A stretch of 30,341 nucleotides of DNA from Bacillota bacterium (GTDB taxonomy: Bacteria; Bacillota; Clostridia; Peptostreptococcales; Anaerovoracaceae), in assembly GCA_022706625.1 (NCBI GenBank), contig JAKJCD010000001.1, positions 10,251 to 40,591 of the forward strand, given 5' to 3'. Numbering within the stretch: position 1 is the stretch's first letter; every line of letters begins with the position of its first letter. Shown piece by piece: positions 16,249-23,961 of this stretch. The position numbers and the translations under genes were made by a program. The notes under the pieces were generated by a model that was given only the letters and a program-made list of their open reading frames with translations, did no database searches and had not been told where the DNA came from.

Positions 16249-17282
16249 TGCATATAAACGATTTTGACTATGAATTGCCAGAAGGTCTCATTGCACAGTA
16301 TCCGGTCTCAAACAGAGAAAATTCACGGTTGATGGTAGTCCACAGGGAGAGCGGATCGATAGAACATAAGTACTTTTATAATATTACGGATTACATTTCA
16401 CCCGGTGACTGCCTGGTTTTAAACAACTCTAAAGTATTGCCGGCACGCCTTGCGGGGAAAAAGGACTCTACGGGGATAGAGGTGGAGTTCCTTCTGCTGC
16501 GGCGTAAATTTGGTGATGTCTGGGAGACTATGGTCCGACCGGGGAGAAGAATAAAGCCCGGCGATATTATCCGCTTTTCCGATGCTCCCTTTTTATCTGC
16601 AAAGATAGTGGATTATGGAGAAGATGGCACAAGGATAGTCGAGTTCAGATACGAAACAACCTTTATGGAGGTATTGGAACGCGTGGGGAAGATGCCTCTG
16701 CCGCCATACATCAGGCGTGAAAGCAGAGAGAGTGATAAGGAAAGATATCAGACGGTTTACAGCAAAGAAGAAGGGTCCGTGGCTGCTCCAACAGCAGGGC
16801 TTCATTTTACAGAGGCTCTTCTGGACCAAATAAAAGAAAAGGGTGTTTCGATCGCCTGTGTAACATTGCATGTGGGTATAGGTACATTTCGACCTGTGAA
16901 ATGTGAAAATATAGAAGAGCACAAAATGCACTTTGAAGAATACCGGATCGATGAAAACACTGCCAATATTATCAATAAGGTCAAGGCTTCCGGCGGTAAG
17001 GTGTTTTCTGTTGGAACGACATCCACCAGAACCCTGGAGAGTGCGGTTTCTGCGGACGGGAAGGTCAAAGCGGGTCATGGGGATACAGATATTTTTATCT
17101 ATCCGGGCCATACATTCAAAATAGTAGATCATCAAATAACAAATTTTCATTTGCCGAAATCTACACTGATGATGTTGGTAGCAGCCTTTTATGATCGCAA
17201 GAGGATCCTTAACGCATACGAGATTGCTGTAGAGCAAGGATATAGATTTTTCAGCTACGGCGACGCAATGCTGATCCTTTAA
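16248..17282 (+). CDS. queA: tRNA preQ1(34) S-adenosylmethionine ribosyltransferase-isomerase QueA
   Basis: 344 residues from the ATG at 16248. A TTG three bases upstream is less likely because GAGGT (16237-16241) is spaced 6 bp from the ATG. QueA transfers and isomerises the ribosyl moiety of SAM onto 7-aminomethyl-7-deazaguanine in tRNA to make epoxyqueuosine. Signatures are DFDYELPEGLIAQYP at the N-terminus, LVLNNSKVLPARL, VAAPTAGLHFT and ITNFHLPKSTLMMLV. It is cytosolic. It directly precedes tgt, which catalyses the step before it, so the operon covers base insertion and ribosylation. No preQ1 synthesis genes are in the window. Confidence 0.97.
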   Translation: MHINDFDYELPEGLIAQYPVSNRENSRLMVVHRESGSIEHKYFYNITDYISPGDCLVLNNSKVLPARLAGKKDSTGIEVEFLLLRRKFGDVWETMVRPGRRIKPGDIIRFSDAPFLSAKIVDYGEDGTRIVEFRYETTFMEVLERVGKMPLPPYIRRESRESDKERYQTVYSKEEGSVAAPTAGLHFTEALLDQIKEKGVSIACVTLHVGIGTFRPVKCENIEEHKMHFEEYRIDENTANIINKVKASGGKVFSVGTTSTRTLESAVSADGKVKAGHGDTDIFIYPGHTFKIVDHQITNFHLPKSTLMMLVAAFYDRKRILNAYEIAVEQGYRFFSYGDAMLIL

Positions 17283-17296
17283 GTGAAAGGAGACCA

Positions 17297-18415
17297 ATGA
17301 ACGCAGTAACCTTTGAACTGAAAAAAGAATGCAGCCGCACAAAGGCTCGCAGAGGACAATTAAAGACTCCTCACGGAGTAATCGAAACACCAGTGTTTAT
17401 GCCGGTCGGTACTGCAGCTACTATCAAGGCCATGAGGCCGGAAGAGGTCAAGGAATCAGGAGCATGTATAATACTTTCTAATACCTATCATCTGTACCTT
17501 CGCCCCGGTCATGAAATAGTACGGGAAGCAGGGGGACTGCATAAATTCATGAATTGGGACAGAGCTATCCTCACCGACAGCGGGGGGTATCAGGTATTCA
17601 GTCTGGGTGATTTGCGGAAAATTACAGAGGAGGGAGTGACCTTCCGTTCCCATATAGATGGATCGACCCATATATTTACACCTGAAAAATCCATCGAGGT
17701 TCAGAATGCCTTAGGGTCTGACATAATAATGGCCTTTGACGAGTGCGCTCCTTATCCTGCGGATAAAGCATATGTTAAACAATCTATGGAACGAACTGCA
17801 AGATGGTTGGCCCGTTGTAAAAAAGCGCATAGAAATACAGAAGAGCAATCTCTTTTTGGCATCATGCAGGGAGGAATGTATCCGGATCTGCGCAGGCAAA
17901 GTGCGGAGGAGATCGTAGAGATGGATCTTCCTGGATATGCTGTGGGGGGACTGTCCGTTGGCGAGCCAAAGGAATTGATGTACGAAGTAATGGACCATTG
18001 CCTCGACTGTCTGCCAAATAACAAGCCACGGTATCTGATGGGGGTTGGAAGTCCGGACTGCCTGCTTGAAGGTGTGGAGCGAGGCATTGATATGTTTGAC
18101 TGCGTGCTGCCGACCAGGATCGCAAGAAACGGAATGGCAATGACGTCTCATGGAAGAGTTTCTATAAAGAATGCAAAATATGAGAGGGATTTTAATGCCC
18201 TGGACCCGGAATGCAGCTGTTATACCTGCAGGAATTATTCCAGGGCGTATCTGCGCCATCTTTTTAAAGCAAACGAGATACTTTCTTCTATGCTTTTAAG
18301 CAACCATAATTTACACTTTCTGGTCAATATGATGGGGAAGATCAGAAATGCTATCGAGGAAGATCGTTTTTTAGAGTACAAGAAAGAATTCTATTTAAAA
18401 TACGGAAAGTTTTAG
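17297..18415 (+). CDS. tgt: Queuine/preQ1 tRNA-guanine transglycosylase
   Basis: 372 residues, TIM-barrel family. LTDSGGYQVFSL (Asp94) is the substrate-side acid, GGLSVGEP the base-binding loop, and MFDCVLPTR holds the nucleophilic Asp. The zinc site is CSCYTCRNYSRAYLRHL followed by a His in NHNLHFL. Tgt exchanges guanine 34 in tRNAs with GUN anticodons for preQ1. AAAGGAG precedes the ATG, 14 bp after queA. In many Clostridia yajC follows tgt; here metA follows instead after 78 bp without a clear terminator. Confidence 0.97.
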   Translation: MNAVTFELKKECSRTKARRGQLKTPHGVIETPVFMPVGTAATIKAMRPEEVKESGACIILSNTYHLYLRPGHEIVREAGGLHKFMNWDRAILTDSGGYQVFSLGDLRKITEEGVTFRSHIDGSTHIFTPEKSIEVQNALGSDIIMAFDECAPYPADKAYVKQSMERTARWLARCKKAHRNTEEQSLFGIMQGGMYPDLRRQSAEEIVEMDLPGYAVGGLSVGEPKELMYEVMDHCLDCLPNNKPRYLMGVGSPDCLLEGVERGIDMFDCVLPTRIARNGMAMTSHGRVSIKNAKYERDFNALDPECSCYTCRNYSRAYLRHLFKANEILSSMLLSNHNLHFLVNMMGKIRNAIEEDRFLEYKKEFYLKYGKF

Positions 18416-18493
18416 CAGATTAGCCCATCAAGCTGCGTCGATTTAGCAGCATTCCGGCGACAAACGAATACCTGAACAAAAGGAGTGAATCAT

Positions 18494-19417
18494 ATGCCGA
18501 TTATTGTACCAAAAGGCTTGCCAGCATTTGGAGTTTTAAAAGAAGAAAATGTTTTTGTCATGAATCAGCTGAGAGCTGAAACCCAGGACATACGTCCCTT
18601 GGAGATAGCAATAGTAAATCTGATGCCGACAAAAGAGGTCACTGAAACACAGCTTATCAGGCTTCTTGCGAATACCCCCCTGCAAGTTAATCTCAAGCTC
18701 CTCACCATGGAATCTCATGATTCTAAAACCACCAAAAAAGAGCATCTTGAAAATTTCTATAATACCTTTGAAGAAATCAAAAATCAACGCTTTGATGGCA
18801 TGATCATCACAGGAGCGCCGGTAGAGTTTTTACCTTATGAAGAAGTAGATTATTGGAAAGAGCTATCGGAGATCATGGAATACAACAGAAATAATGTCTT
18901 CAGTGTTCTTCACATTTGCTGGGGAGCTCAGGCGGCAATGTACTACCATTATGGAATCGATAAATATGTGCTTCCGGAAAAATTATTCGGAGTTTTTCCG
19001 CATATTGTTAAAGATACAAAGTCAGAGCTGATGCGCGGTTTTGATGAAGTGTTTTATGCCCCGCACAGCCGCCATACCCAAGTCAGAAAGGAAGACATAC
19101 TGGGCATACCCGAGCTGATCATCTTGGCGGAATCGGAAATTGCAGGAGCTCATATCGTTGCAACGAAAGACAAGCGCATGATATTCGTACAGGGCCATGC
19201 CGAATACGACAGCGATACCTTACGCCTTGAGTATGAACGTGACATAAGAAAAGGGATGGATATTGAAGTTCCTTGTAACTATTTTGAAATGGATGATCCA
19301 TCGAAAAAAGTGCTGGTTCGTTGGAAAGGGCATGCAAACCTCTTCTTTGCAAATTGGCTAAATTACGTTTATCAGGAAACTCCATATGATCTTAATAAAC
19401 TGGACGAGTTAAGATAA
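18494..19417 (+). CDS. metA: Homoserine O-acetyltransferase, MetA type
   Basis: 307 residues from the ATG at 18494; AAAGGAG (18478-18484) makes this a better start than the in-frame GTG at 18485, which abuts that site. MetA acylates homoserine at the entry to methionine synthesis. The catalytic Cys142 (HICWGAQA), His235 and Glu237 (QGHAEY) are at the canonical positions. Residue 111 is Glu (TGAPVE); from published MetA work, Glu111 directs acetyl-CoA use and Gly111 succinyl-CoA use, so O-acetylhomoserine is predicted. The product would feed direct sulfhydrylation or MetB/MetI-type enzymes, none of which are here. No SAM riboswitch is visible in the 78-bp upstream gap. Confidence 0.95.
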   Translation: MPIIVPKGLPAFGVLKEENVFVMNQLRAETQDIRPLEIAIVNLMPTKEVTETQLIRLLANTPLQVNLKLLTMESHDSKTTKKEHLENFYNTFEEIKNQRFDGMIITGAPVEFLPYEEVDYWKELSEIMEYNRNNVFSVLHICWGAQAAMYYHYGIDKYVLPEKLFGVFPHIVKDTKSELMRGFDEVFYAPHSRHTQVRKEDILGIPELIILAESEIAGAHIVATKDKRMIFVQGHAEYDSDTLRLEYERDIRKGMDIEVPCNYFEMDDPSKKVLVRWKGHANLFFANWLNYVYQETPYDLNKLDELR

Positions 19418-19463
19418 CAAAACTAATTTCTATCTAAGACTTTGATGAAAGGGGCTAAGGCAA

Positions 19464-20618
19464 TTGGATTTATGTTTGCACCGAGTTGACTGCGGAGGCT
19501 GCATCTATCAGGGAGTGCCTTACAAAGAACAGCTGCAGCTGAAAGCAAAGGATGTTCTCCGCCATTTTAAAGACAATCTGGTGTCATTTGATGATTTTTT
19601 AGGCATTGAGGGCAGCCCGGAGCTTTATGCCTATCGCAATAAGATGGAATACACTTTCGGTGATGAAGTGAAAGGCGGGCCTATGACCCTGGGGCTTCAT
19701 AAGCAGGGGCGATTTATGTCCATTCTTACAACAGACCAGTGTCAGCTGGTGGTTCAGGACTTTAACAGGATAATTAAAGCAACGTTAGATTTTTGTCTGG
19801 AAAAGGGGTATCCTTTCTATCACAAAAGAAGCCGTAAAGGATTGCTCCGGAATCTGATCCTTAGAAAAGGCCGGCGAACCGGAGAAATACTGGTCAATAT
19901 AGTCACCAGCACCCAATTATATTTCGATGGCCCGGCATATGCTGATATGCTCAATGATTTAGAGCTTGAAGATCAGCTTGTCGGAATCCTGCATACAGAA
20001 AATGATAATCTCGCAGATGCAGTAGTGTGTGATAAGTTAAATATTCTATCCGGAAGGGATTATTACTATGAAGAACTGATGGGCCTGAAATTTCGTGTCA
20101 GTGCTTTCTCTTTCTTTCAGACCAACGTTTTGGCGGCAGAACGATTATACACAGAATCACTATCATTGATCTCTGACCTGGCCGGGAAGACGGTCTTCGA
20201 TCTTTATTCCGGCACGGGTACGATCGCCCAGGCGGCAGCGCTGCAAGCAAAAAAAGTCATAGGTATAGAACTGGTGGGAGAGGCAGTGGAGGCGGCAAGG
20301 TCAAATGCAAATATGAACGGCTTGCCAAACTGTAACTTCATAGCCGGAGATGTCAAAATAATTCTAGACCAAATAGAGGAAAAACCGGATGTGATCATTA
20401 TGGATCCGCCAAGGTCAGGCGTACAGCCCAAGGCTTTGGAAAAAATACTGAACTATGGGGTCAAACAAATTATTTACGTCTCATGCAACCCTAAGTCATT
20501 GGCCCAAAACCTTGCAACCGCAATGCTTTTCGGGTACCGAGTCAAAACGCTGAAAGCCTATGACAACTTCCCTTTTACAAGCCATACGGAGTGCGTGGTA
20601 ATGATATCAAGGGATTGA
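19464..20618 (+). CDS. 23S rRNA (uracil-C5)-methyltransferase, RlmD/RumA family
   Basis: 384 residues from a TTG start at 19464, supported by GAAAGGGG 9 bp upstream and by the conserved N-terminus right after it. It lacks the TRAM domain of E. coli RlmD. The Fe-S cysteines are seen as CLHRVDCGGC near the start plus a Cys in TTDQCQLV. The SAM-binding Rossmann fold has DLYSGTGTIAQ, IGIELVGEAV and MDPPRSG. The catalytic Cys is in YVSCNPKSLAQN, and SFFQTN is the substrate-side motif. The enzyme puts a C5-methyl on a 23S rRNA uridine. Whether the target is U1939, U747 or both cannot be read from the sequence, so I give no gene symbol. A terminator follows. Confidence 0.9.
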   Translation: MDLCLHRVDCGGCIYQGVPYKEQLQLKAKDVLRHFKDNLVSFDDFLGIEGSPELYAYRNKMEYTFGDEVKGGPMTLGLHKQGRFMSILTTDQCQLVVQDFNRIIKATLDFCLEKGYPFYHKRSRKGLLRNLILRKGRRTGEILVNIVTSTQLYFDGPAYADMLNDLELEDQLVGILHTENDNLADAVVCDKLNILSGRDYYYEELMGLKFRVSAFSFFQTNVLAAERLYTESLSLISDLAGKTVFDLYSGTGTIAQAAALQAKKVIGIELVGEAVEAARSNANMNGLPNCNFIAGDVKIILDQIEEKPDVIIMDPPRSGVQPKALEKILNYGVKQIIYVSCNPKSLAQNLATAMLFGYRVKTLKAYDNFPFTSHTECVVMISRD

Positions 20619-20682
20619 GTGCCTGTATCTTTAATTCCCGGCAGTGTATAAAGTGAAAAGTAAGAAGATATTTGAAAGATAA

Positions 20683-20717
20683 GCCAAAACGCCGGGTAAG
20701 TATCCGGGTTTTTTGGC
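20683..20717 (+). terminator. Rho-independent terminator after the rRNA methyltransferase
   Basis: GCCAAAAC, a bulged G and CCGG pair with CCGG, GTTTT and GGC across a 20-odd-base span, with six T in the 3' arm. It separates the housekeeping cluster from the response-regulator locus. Confidence 0.8.
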
Positions 20718-20789
20718 TATTGCTGTAAAATTGGCAGGGAAACCCATAAAACCTGTTGATATGACCAGATATTTGTCTGCGGAAAAATG

Positions 20790-20818
20790 TTGCCTGACAG
20801 TAAGTGAGTATATAGAAT
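20790..20818 (+). promoter_or_regulatory. Candidate promoter of the response-regulator/TasA-like locus
   Basis: TTGCCT, a 17-bp spacer and TAGAAT, about 60 bp before the regulator start. The predicted start site near 20825 leaves a 55-nt leader containing the GGAGG site. The rest of the 262-bp gap (20619-20880) holds the terminator and no ORF. Confidence 0.5.
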
Positions 20819-20880
20819 TCTATTGAGGGAGTCTTATTGCTTTCTGATCTATTTGATTAATCCACTGGAGGTCGAAGGAA

Positions 20881-21498
20881 TTGAGGGTTCTTATCGTTGA
20901 TAATCAACCCCTGGTGCGGAAGGGAATATTGCAGGTCCTTTTTTCCGAAAGAGAAAATCAACAGTTTATAGAAGCATCCGGTATTGCTGAAGCATCTACT
21001 ATCCATAAGAATAATCCCGTTGATATAATTTTCGTAGAGTTGGATCTGTCCGATGGCAGCGGGTTTGATCTGATAAACAACATAAAGGCAATGGGGGAAA
21101 ACGGACCTAAATTCATATTGATGGCATCCTCGATCAGCATCTTTGAATTCCGAAGAGCCAAAGAATTGGATGTTGAGGGTTATATCCTGAAAGAAACAGA
21201 TGCTGATGATCTTAAATATGCTTACGGCCTTATCCTTCGCGGAGAAAAGTACTATCCGCCAAAGCTGGTGGAAAAAGCACTGAATATGAATGATAAAGAC
21301 GCTATGTGCCTCCTTACAGACAGGGAGATGGACGTCCTTGTTGAACTCAGTAAGGGACTGACGAACTCACAGATCGGGGATAACCTTTACATTAGCGAAG
21401 GAACGACAAAGAAGCATATCAGCAATATTTTATCCAAGCTCAACATGTCAAACAGAATGGAAGTGCTGTTGTATGCAAATAGTATATACGGTAAATAG
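20881..21498 (+). CDS. Atypical NarL/LuxR-type response regulator with altered phosphorylation site
   Basis: 205 residues from a TTG start with GGAGG 9 bp upstream. Residues 1 to about 120 are a CheY-like receiver (RVLIVDNQPLVRKGI) and residues about 142-200 a LuxR/GerE helix-turn-helix (LTDREMDVLVELSKGLTNSQ, GTTKKHISNILSKL). Lys104 (YILKE) and Ser83 are kept. The phospho-acceptor position, normally Asp, is Glu53 (IIFVELDLSDGSG), and the second acid of the pocket is Asn8 (VDNQ). The receiver is therefore probably phosphorylation-independent or locked in an active-like state. No histidine kinase is adjacent. It directly precedes the SipW/TasA-like genes with a 45-bp gap and no terminator, so it probably controls them and is co-transcribed. 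Confidence 0.88.
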   Translation: MRVLIVDNQPLVRKGILQVLFSERENQQFIEASGIAEASTIHKNNPVDIIFVELDLSDGSGFDLINNIKAMGENGPKFILMASSISIFEFRRAKELDVEGYILKETDADDLKYAYGLILRGEKYYPPKLVEKALNMNDKDAMCLLTDREMDVLVELSKGLTNSQIGDNLYISEGTTKKHISNILSKLNMSNRMEVLLYANSIYGK

Positions 21499-21543
21499 TA
21501 AAGGGCAGGATAGTTGATTTTTTAGTAGCTCCCGGAGGTAAAT

Positions 21544-22332
21544 ATGCATAAGCTTTTCAACAAAACAGGACTTGTCTTATTATCTGTTGCTTTACTCGGG
21601 CTGCTCGGGACGAGTTATGCCGGTTATACCGGAGAGCTATCAGCCGACACAGAGCTTTCGACCGGCAGTATGGATTTTGAGTTTATCGACATGGAAGTAA
21701 ATGAGGATTTTTTAATATGCATTCAAAAAGGCGAAAATGGAAACATCCAGGATATCTGCGCAGATATAGATTACGATGGAAAGCTTCTTAGCGTAACAGA
21801 TATGGGGCCAATCGATATGTCCTGGTTAGAGGATGGGGACCTAAGGATCATTATCCGTTATGCCATAAAGGCTTCTAATGAACATAGTATAATGAAAGCG
21901 GCAGCGACTGGGAAAAATGAGGGCGCAACAAGGTACATCGGCAGTATACCTCTTGAACGGATTTCGAGAACACCTCGGTGGTATATAGAAAACGGCCAGG
22001 ATATTTGGGGATCCGGCGATGATGAAATAGACTCAGTACCTCAAATCGTTTACAGCCTCCTGCCTGAAACCTTGGGTGATTTTGAGATATACCAGGTTCT
22101 GACCGCAAAAGCAGAAGATGACGGAATGCAAGGAATCATCATACTGGTGCAAACGGAAGTTCCTGTAATTATTCCTGAAGGGCAGGTAACCTTAAGCCAA
22201 TTTTATCTGCCGGAAGAATTGCTTCAAGAGATCTCAGCATCCAAAGATTTAGTGCTTTCAGTTCATGGCTGCTACGGTTTTGAGATCCCTATAAATCTTG
22301 ATCAGTTCAATGCGGGAGGGTGGCCGCTATGA
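21544..22332 (+). CDS. SipW-type signal-peptide protein (TasA/camelysin-like surface protein 1)
   Basis: 262 residues with GGAGG 5 bp before the ATG. The N-terminus has a basic start, a hydrophobic core and then GTSYAGYTGELSADTELSTG. This matches the SipW-dependent signal-peptide pattern, in which the conserved segment after the predicted cleavage site (around SYA-GY) resembles TasA and camelysin. The mature part (about 235 residues) is acidic and rich in predicted beta strands (MDFEFIDMEV near its start; GIIILVQTEVPVIIPEG near the end). There is no membrane anchor or sortase motif. I do not recognise a named family for the mature domain. Its stop overlaps the next gene (ATGA). Likely secreted as a fibre subunit or accessory component, by context. 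Confidence 0.75.
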   Translation: MHKLFNKTGLVLLSVALLGLLGTSYAGYTGELSADTELSTGSMDFEFIDMEVNEDFLICIQKGENGNIQDICADIDYDGKLLSVTDMGPIDMSWLEDGDLRIIIRYAIKASNEHSIMKAAATGKNEGATRYIGSIPLERISRTPRWYIENGQDIWGSGDDEIDSVPQIVYSLLPETLGDFEIYQVLTAKAEDDGMQGIIILVQTEVPVIIPEGQVTLSQFYLPEELLQEISASKDLVLSVHGCYGFEIPINLDQFNAGGWPL

Positions 22333-22637
22333 AGGGGAAAGTATTATTGTTAATAGCTACGACTGCATTGACTTTATTGATACTAACCACGAGTTACGGT
22401 TATTGGACGGATCATCTGAGCATAGTTGGAGAAGCCGGCTTTGAGTTCCGCTTACCTGTTATCAACGATATCACCATCGAAGACCAAAGCCATGATGAAG
22501 CTTCTGATGATATCGAGAGGTCCGGAGCGCTGTCGGATAAGACAACGGTTACGACAGAGGAAGATTCTGAGCAACAGGGTACGATCCCGGAAGGTTCGGA
22601 GGAACAAGGCGTCGATGAAAGTACAGAATTTCAATAA
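22329..22637 (+). CDS. Short SipW-type signal-peptide protein with acidic tail
   Basis: 102 residues from the ATG at 22329. An in-frame GTG at 22320 is disfavoured because GGGAGG (22314-22319) is then too close. The signal segment KVLLLIATTALTLLILTTSYG is followed by YWTDHLSIVGEAGFEFRLPV, the same YWTD/beta-strand pattern as in the larger TasA-like protein. After that strand the remaining roughly 55 residues are low-complexity Glu/Asp/Ser/Thr, likely disordered. The whole mature protein is thus a signal-proximal strand plus an acidic tail, with no room for a full beta-sandwich. The stop lies 23 bp inside the signal peptidase gene. Function unknown. Confidence 0.7.
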   Translation: MKGKVLLLIATTALTLLILTTSYGYWTDHLSIVGEAGFEFRLPVINDITIEDQSHDEASDDIERSGALSDKTTVTTEEDSEQQGTIPEGSEEQGVDESTEFQ

Positions 22638-23826
22638 GTATCGAAGGGTCAGCGTCACACTGCTGTTCCTTTTTACAGGACTTGCCCTGTTGCCTGTTTT
22701 GATCGAGCTGCAGCAGGGCAGTTCTTATATCTTTAGCAGAAAAGTGATACCCGCTCTTTGGTGTGTTTTTTTAGTCATTATGTTCTTTTTTGTTCCCAGA
22801 GTCCATGCTGCCGGCAAACTGATACAAAGAGAGATAATTTATGTTGAAGCAGGCGTCTGTGCAATAATAATCATCTCTGTAAAAATACTGACGGGATCAA
22901 TCCTCGGTCAGCTCGGAGGTAGCCCTTATGATTTATCTATGACCGGGATCCTTGGAAATCTGTTTTCGGTTTTGCCCGGTTTAGCAGCCAGGGAGACAAT
23001 ACGTAGCTATATACTCTGTACATATTGCAGCAAGCAGAATATAAAAATCTTTATATTTCTTACTATATTTATGACTGCATTCAGTTTGAACTTTTCAAAG
23101 CTGCTGTTATCACTTGATATGGAAAATATATCTGTTTTTCTTTCTACCGAAGCGGGCCCAAAACTAACCGGGAACATTATGCTATCATATCTGGCACTCT
23201 ACGGCGGCCCTTTAGCAGCTATACTTTATGGGGGTATCCAGGAAATATTTCATTGGTGTTCTCCCATACTTTCTTCATTAAACTGGCTTGCAGAAGGAGC
23301 CGTCGGCATTCTTGTCCCTGTCGGTTTTATTTTATTCATCGTTGGAAAATATGAGAATAAGAAACTTCGGTTCAAAGAGGAAAAGGAGCAAAGGAGAGGT
23401 GTTATTGGGTGGTCTGTCACAGCCATATTTTCTATCGGTCTTCTTTGGTTTATAGTGGGAGTGTTTCCCATAGTTCCATCGGTTGTAGCCACAGGAAGCA
23501 TGCAGCCCCTGATATATCCCGGAGATGTTATCCTGCTTCGGCAGATGCAAACAGAAGAACAGCTGAGAAGTCTTTCAGCGGGTGATGTTATACAGTTTCA
23601 AAGAGATCAGATCCGCATCACACATCGAATAACAGAAATACTGGATGATGGTATCGGCAACCTGACCTTCAGGACAAAAGGAGACAACAACTCTGCAGAG
23701 GACAGCCGCCTTGTCCTGCCAAACGAAATTAAAGGAACACTGATAACAGTAGTCCCAAAGGTTGGCTACCCGGCTCTGTTAATTAAGAAATCTCCAAACA
23801 ACAGAAATAGAGATATCGAGTTTTGA
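22615..23826 (+). CDS. Large polytopic ER/archaeal-type signal peptidase I (SipW-like)
   Basis: 403 residues from the ATG at 22615. GGAGG lies at 22598-22602 with a long 12-nt spacer, and the gene overlaps the upstream one by 23 bp. An in-frame start at 22426 would add a basic, non-conserved extension that is only a shadow of the upstream gene. Residues 1 to about 270 contain about seven hydrophobic segments; an eighth leads into the catalytic domain. That domain has ATGSMQPLIYPGD (nucleophile Ser295) and ITHRI (His337), the Ser/His dyad of ER/archaeal and SipW enzymes, not the Ser/Lys dyad of ordinary bacterial SPase I. FRTKGDNNSAED is the typical third box. Classical SipW has about 190 residues, so the N-terminal membrane domain is an unusual addition. 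It is the likely processing enzyme for the three adjacent SipW-type substrates. Confidence 0.88.
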   Translation: MKVQNFNKYRRVSVTLLFLFTGLALLPVLIELQQGSSYIFSRKVIPALWCVFLVIMFFFVPRVHAAGKLIQREIIYVEAGVCAIIIISVKILTGSILGQLGGSPYDLSMTGILGNLFSVLPGLAARETIRSYILCTYCSKQNIKIFIFLTIFMTAFSLNFSKLLLSLDMENISVFLSTEAGPKLTGNIMLSYLALYGGPLAAILYGGIQEIFHWCSPILSSLNWLAEGAVGILVPVGFILFIVGKYENKKLRFKEEKEQRRGVIGWSVTAIFSIGLLWFIVGVFPIVPSVVATGSMQPLIYPGDVILLRQMQTEEQLRSLSAGDVIQFQRDQIRITHRITEILDDGIGNLTFRTKGDNNSAEDSRLVLPNEIKGTLITVVPKVGYPALLIKKSPNNRNRDIEF

Positions 23827-23850
23827 ACATACCTCTAAAGGAGTAGAGAA

Positions 23851-23931
23851 ATGGTCCTAAGAGATTATACAAGTGTGGTCTGTCGTGTAATTCCGGGGCT
23901 CCGGAAGCCGGTATATAATAACTGCAGGTGA
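23851..23931 (+). CDS. Possible 26-residue small ORF between signal peptidase and TasA-like gene
   Basis: AAAGGAG (23837-23843) is followed after 7 bp by an ATG and 26 codons ending at TGA 23929-23931. The peptide (MVLRDYTSVVCRVIPGLRKP, then VYNNCR) is basic with two Cys and has no signal peptide. The ribosome-binding site is as good as any in the window. It could be a leader peptide that affects the hairpin inside its own 3' half, a small protein, or the remnant start of a lost gene. No homology basis. Confidence 0.4.
   Translation: MVLRDYTSVVCRVIPGLRKPVYNNCR
23893..23911 (+). promoter_or_regulatory. GC-rich hairpin with adjacent TATAAT before the TasA-like gene
   Basis: GGCT/AGCC around a CCGGA loop, extended by CC/GG beyond a two-base bulge. 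A perfect TATAAT follows at 23914-23919, but no -35 is visible at 16-18 bp. It could be an mRNA-processing or attenuation element, or part of a separate promoter for the abundant subunit. Confidence 0.35.
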
Positions 23932-23961
23932 AAACCAATTATATTAAAAGGAGAAATAAGA

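Noticed and set aside
18416..18493. SAM riboswitch or T-box before metA
   Set aside because: The 78-bp gap is too short and shows no core motif of either class.
20619..20880. Cyclic-di-GMP riboswitch before the fibre-locus regulator
   Set aside because: No GEMM-type conserved core is visible; the clear hairpin there fits a terminator for the upstream gene.
22426..22614. Longer N-terminus for the signal peptidase from a start at 22426
   Set aside because: The added stretch lies wholly within the preceding gene in another frame, is basic and unstructured, and the ATG at 22615 has a GGAGG upstream.
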